NCBI GenBank assembly: GCA_022510685.1
Contig: JAFLTA010000006.1
Location: 53,616-90,278, forward strand
DNA: 36,663 nucleotides
Source: Lachnospiraceae bacterium
GTDB lineage: Bacteria; Bacillota; Clostridia; Lachnospirales; Lachnospiraceae
Direction: 5' to 3'
The notes beneath the pieces were generated by a model, which saw only the letters and a program-made list of their open reading frames with translations, made no database searches and was not told the DNA's origin. Both the position numbers and the translations under genes were made by a program. Positions 33,199 to 36,663 of this stretch are shown one piece after another (positions within the stretch are counted from its first letter, which is position 1; each line of letters opens with the position of its first letter).

Positions 33199-33223
33199 TA
33201 TTTCCGATAATTTCCTATATAAT
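33195..33223 (+). promoter_or_regulatory. Promoter of the second flagellin gene
   Basis: TTGATA (33195-33200) and TATAAT (33218-33223) with 17 bp between. The -35 overlaps the methyltransferase stop codon. It predicts a leader of about 85 nt. No clear sigma-D motif is seen here. Confidence 0.65.
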
Positions 33224-33313
33224 GTATTTAAGAATGCTTTGCTTATTTATACTATCGAGGGCATGCACTATGTACCCTGATTTAGATTGTGTTTACAGGA
33301 AAGGAGGTATTTT

Positions 33314-34075
33314 ATGAACAGAATTTCCGGATTACATACAGAAGATTATTACAGCCGTATTGCCAGTGGTAAGAAACTGCAGAAGGCAGCGGATGGAGCT
33401 GCTCAGTTGGCAATTAGCCAGAAAGAGAATGCGCAGATTCGCGGCTACAAGGCTGGGACACGCAATGCTGAGGACGGACTGTCGGCATTGAAGGTGGCAG
33501 ATGGAGCTGCCGGTGGCATCGCAGACCAATTACAGCGTATGAGAGAACTGGCTCTGCAGGCATCCAATTCTGCAGTGGTATCTGATGATGAGCGTAAGAT
33601 GATGCAGCAGGAAGTAGAGCAGTTAAAACAGGGGATTTCAGATATTGCTAAAAATACGGAGTTCAATACCAAGAAACTTTTGGACGGTTCTAATCAGGAT
33701 ATGTACATTGCATCCGGTGCTAATGGTGAGGGGCAGACAATTGATACAGGTAATGCCACATTAGAGGCGCTCGGTATTGCAGATTTTGATTTGACAGGAA
33801 ATTTCAGTGTAGAAACGATTGACAATGCGCTGAAGCAGATTTCGGGAACCAGAAGCAGTATAGGGGCTCAGAGCAATGCCTTGGATGCTACCATAGCATA
33901 CAATCGAACAGCAACTTATAATCTGACGAATGCAGTTAGTCGGATAGAGGATACGGATATTGAGAAAACAGTCATAGAATTAAATAAACGGAGAACGTTG
34001 GAAACAGCACGGTTTATGATGCAAAATAAGCAAAAAGAACAGAACGAACGGCAGTTACGGATGTTTTATATGTAG
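33314..34075 (+). CDS. Atypical short flagellin-like protein
   Basis: A 253-residue flagellin homologue. AAAGGAGG lies 6-7 nt before the ATG at 33314; an upstream in-frame start at 33287 has no site. The D1 helices are clear: 'ASGKKLQKAADGAAQLAISQ', then 'AEDGLSALKVADGAAGGIAD', 'QRMRELALQASNS', 'NTEFNTKKLLDG', and on the C side 'SGTRSSIGAQSNALDATIAY' and 'NAVSRIEDTDIEKTVIELNK'. Both D0 ends are unusual. The N terminus lacks the normal M-x-I-x-x-N-x-x-A start and is about 13 residues short. The C terminus replaces the usual Ala/Gln/Leu-rich end with a charged 'NKQKEQNERQLRMFYM'. The variable domain is nearly absent. It could be a minor filament subunit, a cap or junction protein, or a decoy. 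A strong terminator follows; no FliS is adjacent. Confidence 0.85.
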   Translation: MNRISGLHTEDYYSRIASGKKLQKAADGAAQLAISQKENAQIRGYKAGTRNAEDGLSALKVADGAAGGIADQLQRMRELALQASNSAVVSDDERKMMQQEVEQLKQGISDIAKNTEFNTKKLLDGSNQDMYIASGANGEGQTIDTGNATLEALGIADFDLTGNFSVETIDNALKQISGTRSSIGAQSNALDATIAYNRTATYNLTNAVSRIEDTDIEKTVIELNKRRTLETARFMMQNKQKEQNERQLRMFYM

Positions 34076-34085
34076 TCTATGATGG

Positions 34086-34132
34086 AAACCTCCCTGAATC
34101 TGCAAGGATACCTTGGATTCAGGGAGGTTTTT
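34086..34132 (+). terminator. Strong Rho-independent terminator after the second flagellin
   Basis: A perfect 15-bp stem (34086-34100 with 34116-34130), extended inward by a CAAGG/CCTTG stem, with a T5 run (34128-34132). Confidence 0.9.
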
Positions 34133-34137
34133 GCTGT

Positions 34138-34222
34138 ATAGGAAACTGCTTGTTTCCTATTAGTTTTCTTTATGGCAAGATGGAGCCAATTGCAATAGGG
34201 TTCAGATTAGCGCCATCTTGCC
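34138..34222 (+). promoter_or_regulatory. Two further hairpins before the LRR gene
   Basis: A perfect 9-bp stem with 5-nt loop (34138-34146 with 34152-34160) is followed by a T-rich stretch. A perfect 10-bp stem (34174-34183 with 34213-34222) then encloses a 29-nt loop and ends 15 nt before the next ATG. The first may be a second terminator. The second may be a leader structure controlling the next gene. Confidence 0.5.
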
Positions 34223-34237
34223 GGAATGTGGGGATTT

Positions 34238-35215
34238 ATGATTCAGAACAATCAGACACCTATGCGCCTGGTATGGGAGCCTATAGAGACAGGCGCGAGA
34301 TTACTGCGTGTTTATGGAATGCAGAATGTATTAACGGTGCCGGAGACAATAGAGGGGGTTCCCGTGACCAAAATCGGTGCATATTGTTTTGCCGGAACAG
34401 AGCGCATTCCGGATAGAGATACTGTACGTAGCACATTGATTGGGATGGAGGAGACGAAACACCTGCATCCTGTTGCGGGGAATGATTTGGAAAGAATAAC
34501 GCTTCCGGATTCGCTGACCGGTCTGGAAGATTTGTCATTTTATAATTGCAGGGAATTGACGCTCATACAACTGGGGAAGTTTGCAGAAGAAATCGGAAGC
34601 GATGTATTTATGAATTGCCGGCGGCTGAATGTACTGCAAATCAGGGGAAATATCCGTGAGAAAACAGGGGCAAAAGCCATTCTCTCCCGTATTCCTTGGG
34701 AGATACAGGTGGACTTTTTGGAAGGGGAGTACGCATCTGTCTTGTATCCGGAATACACAGACAGCTATGATGAAATCGCACCGGCACATATTTTCGGCAG
34801 GAATATCACAGGGGAAGGATTTCGTGCCAGACAACTCTTTTCGGACGGCATAGTGCAGCTTGCTTCCTATGATGAAATCTTTCCGAAGGTGACAGCGGAG
34901 GAGACCGCATTGACGGCTGGGAAAATGGCGTTGTTGCGTCTGCGTTATCCGGTTGATTTATCTCAGAAGGCAAAAAACCGATATGAAGAAAGGTTACGGC
35001 AGGTCAGCGGTGAAGTAGGGGTTTATTACGTGGGACAAAAGAATCTATCTGCATTGGAATTTCTCTGTAGGGAATGCTATCTGTCAGGAGTGGCAATGGA
35101 GCAGGTAATCGATGCAGCGGTTGCGGCAAACTGGAGTGAGGGCAGTGCCGGTTTGATGGATTGGAAATTCCGTTATGGAAGGAGCCGTAGAGAAAGCAGA
35201 TATTCATTTGATTAA
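34238..35215 (+). CDS. BspA-type leucine-rich repeat protein, cytosolic
   Basis: A 325-residue protein. The ATG at 34238 has GGGGA close upstream; a GTG at 34226 is an alternative. Residues about 10-45 contain 'VPETIEGVPVTKIGAYCFAG', a typical LRR_5 opening. About 85-140 hold two or three BspA-like repeats ('LERITLPDSLTGLEDLSFYN', 'LTLIQLGKFAEEIGSDVFMN', 'RRLNVLQIRG'). The remaining 180 residues are mixed helix and strand and not recognised. Unlike most BspA-like proteins it has no signal peptide, so it probably works inside the cell as a protein-binding module. The VWA-like gene follows after 73 nt on the same strand and is the most likely partner. Confidence 0.75.
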   Translation: MIQNNQTPMRLVWEPIETGARLLRVYGMQNVLTVPETIEGVPVTKIGAYCFAGTERIPDRDTVRSTLIGMEETKHLHPVAGNDLERITLPDSLTGLEDLSFYNCRELTLIQLGKFAEEIGSDVFMNCRRLNVLQIRGNIREKTGAKAILSRIPWEIQVDFLEGEYASVLYPEYTDSYDEIAPAHIFGRNITGEGFRARQLFSDGIVQLASYDEIFPKVTAEETALTAGKMALLRLRYPVDLSQKAKNRYEERLRQVSGEVGVYYVGQKNLSALEFLCRECYLSGVAMEQVIDAAVAANWSEGSAGLMDWKFRYGRSRRESRYSFD

Positions 35216-35288
35216 AGGCGAAACAAGCTTCAGCATAGTGGCACCATGTCAGGAACGAAACCGGATATAAATGAGGACGGAGGGCAGT

Positions 35289-36593
35289 ATGGGAAAAGCG
35301 GAGACAGAGCAGGAATGGCAGGAGCATATGTCCGAGGAAATCCTGGGGCTCTTGCGCAGCGAATTATATATGGATTTTCGGTATATGGATGTGGCGCTGT
35401 CAGCATTGTCGTGGTGTCCGAAAAATGGGATAGATACTATAGGGACAGACGGAGAGCAGCTTTTTTATTCTCCGGAACAGTTAATACGTGTATATCCGAA
35501 AAACCCGATTTTCCTAAACCGGACGTATCTGCATAGTGTATTGCATTGTGTATTTTCTCATTTGTGGCTTCAGGGAAACAGGGAAGATGCCCGCTGGGAC
35601 TTGGCATGTGATATCATGGTGGAATATGTGATTGACCACTTGGAAAAACCCAGCACAAAGAGAATCTTAAGCTGGAGCCGCAGAGATATTTACAATCGTC
35701 TGGATAATGCAAAGAGGAAACTATCGGCAGCGAGTATCTATGAGGAGATGACTGCTTGGGATGACGAGGATTTCCGGACATTGACAAAAGAATTTTATAC
35801 AGACACACATGCCTTTTGGCAGCGGGGTGGGAATGAGCCGCCTATGCCTCTTCCGGCACAGAAAAAATGGGACAAGTTATCCAGACAGACGCAGATGCAG
35901 ATGGAGCAGAGAGGCGAGGAAGATGCGGAAGGGCAGCAGTTGATTTTAGACCAGGTCAGTGTAAATGGCAATCGGTATCGGTATTCAGAATTTTTGAGGA
36001 GGTTTGCACTGCTTCGGGAGGAAATGCAGTGTGACCCGGAAGAGTTTGATATGAATTTTTATTCGTTTGGTTTGCGACTTTATGGCAATATGCCTTTGGT
36101 GGAGCCCTTAGAGACCAAAGAAGTGCTCAAGATACAAACTTTTGTAGTGGTGATTGATACCAGTTATTCGACGAGCGGAAACCTGGTAAAGAAATTTATA
36201 CAGCAGACAGCGGAAATTCTGCTGGGCAGTGGACAGGTTTCTGCTCAGTGCAGGATTCACATTATACAGTGCGATGACAAAGTACAAAAAGATGATGTGG
36301 TTTCCGGCATGGAAGAATTGGAACGGCTGCTGCAAAATTTTGAATTAGTTGGTGGTGGAGGCACAGATTTCCGTCCGGCATTTCAGTATGTCAATGAGTT
36401 GATAGAGCAGCAGCGGTTAAAAGATTTGAGTGGATTATTATATTTTACTGACGGAAAGGGAATCTATCCCGGCAAACGACCGGATTATCAGACGGCATTT
36501 GTCTTTATCGGAGAGTATGAGGAGGCTTTGGTTCCTCCCTGGGCGATGCGGTATGTATGTAGCCGTGCAGAACTGGAGACAACAGCCGTATGA
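35289..36593 (+). CDS. VWA-like / putative metallopeptidase protein (DUF2201 type)
   Basis: A 434-residue cytosolic protein. The start at 35289 follows GGAGGG. The N-terminal domain (about 1-190) resembles the putative metallopeptidase half of this family, with the histidine cluster 'YLHSVLHCVFSHLWL' in place of a textbook HExxH and acidic helices after it. The C-terminal domain (about 285-430) is VWA-like: 'VVVIDTSYSTSG' supplies the D-x-S-x-S metal-ion site, and GGGGTDFRPAF the downstream Thr and Asp. Members usually sit next to a MoxR-type AAA+ ATPase; none is visible here, and only 70 bp remain to the right edge. Its biochemical activity is unknown. Confidence 0.82.
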   Translation: MGKAETEQEWQEHMSEEILGLLRSELYMDFRYMDVALSALSWCPKNGIDTIGTDGEQLFYSPEQLIRVYPKNPIFLNRTYLHSVLHCVFSHLWLQGNREDARWDLACDIMVEYVIDHLEKPSTKRILSWSRRDIYNRLDNAKRKLSAASIYEEMTAWDDEDFRTLTKEFYTDTHAFWQRGGNEPPMPLPAQKKWDKLSRQTQMQMEQRGEEDAEGQQLILDQVSVNGNRYRYSEFLRRFALLREEMQCDPEEFDMNFYSFGLRLYGNMPLVEPLETKEVLKIQTFVVVIDTSYSTSGNLVKKFIQQTAEILLGSGQVSAQCRIHIIQCDDKVQKDDVVSGMEELERLLQNFELVGGGGTDFRPAFQYVNELIEQQRLKDLSGLLYFTDGKGIYPGKRPDYQTAFVFIGEYEEALVPPWAMRYVCSRAELETTAV

Positions 36594-36663
36594 TTTTAGT
36601 ACAGCCAGCCTAGCATAACGGTACCTATTTGAACCCTGCCTCAATCTTGAAATTTAACGATTT

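Noticed and set aside
36594-36663. tRNA-like T-loop (GGTTCAAAT) on the minus strand at the right edge
   Set aside because: The flanking bases do not form a T stem and no cloverleaf can be drawn in the remaining 70 bp; nothing else is recognisable there.

Overview
The window reads as chromosome of a motile, low-to-mid GC Gram-positive anaerobe, most likely a flagellated Lachnospiraceae (Clostridia). Evidence: strong AGGAGG-type ribosome sites; sigma-A type promoters; a CIRCE operator before clpB; lysine-rich Ig-like (BIG2) surface proteins; flagellin and FliS genes; LarB/LarC; and several proteins of a type I associate mainly with this family. Species cannot be fixed from sequence alone. No tRNA, rRNA, CRISPR array, insertion sequence or prophage was recognised.

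Layout. 1-3.4 kb: surface proteins. The 3' end of a Gly-rich/BIG2 protein converges with a secreted 28-repeat leucine-rich-repeat protein. 3.4-8.1 kb: a long intergenic region with promoter and hairpins, then clpB under a HrcA/CIRCE promoter, then a DEAD-box RNA helicase with a DbpA-type tail. 8.2-16.2 kb: a motility block, made of a small 12-residue-repeat protein, a leaderless lytic transglycosylase, a 1068-residue FliK-like protein, flagellin and FliS, with 4-alpha-glucanotransferase translationally coupled behind fliS. 16.2-18.7 kb, minus strand: rhomboid protease, flavodoxin-SCP2 fusion and HIT protein. 18.9-21.2 kb: membrane protein, MerR regulator and RfbC. 21.3-22.0 kb, minus: a small exported BIG2 protein. 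22.2-24.5 kb: an OmpR-type two-component pair. 24.6 kb: a structured RNA resembling 6S RNA. 24.8-28.2 kb: DRE-TIM aldolase, glutamate racemase, a permuted NlpC/P60-like protein and a Lachnospiraceae-type protein of unknown function. 28.3-33.2 kb: larB, larC, metY and a solitary, apparently shortened Mod-type DNA methyltransferase. 33.3-36.6 kb: an atypical minimal flagellin, a BspA-type LRR protein and a VWA/metallopeptidase-like protein.

How parts fit. Much of the window serves the cell surface: motility (two flagellin loci, chaperone, hook-length-like protein, possible peptidoglycan-opening enzyme), wall precursor supply (MurI), envelope sugar (RfbC), wall hydrolysis (NlpC-like), signalling (two-component pair) and adhesion-type BIG2/LRR proteins. 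LarB and LarC make and metallate the nickel-pincer cofactor, but no LarA or LarE is in the window.

Leads most worth a second look: the leaderless transglycosylase and repeat protein in the motility block; a merR gene ending on an in-phase A7 slippery run that leads into an overlapping hydrophobic reading frame; the minimal flagellin; the candidate 6S RNA; and the flavodoxin-SCP2 fusion overlapping a rhomboid gene.
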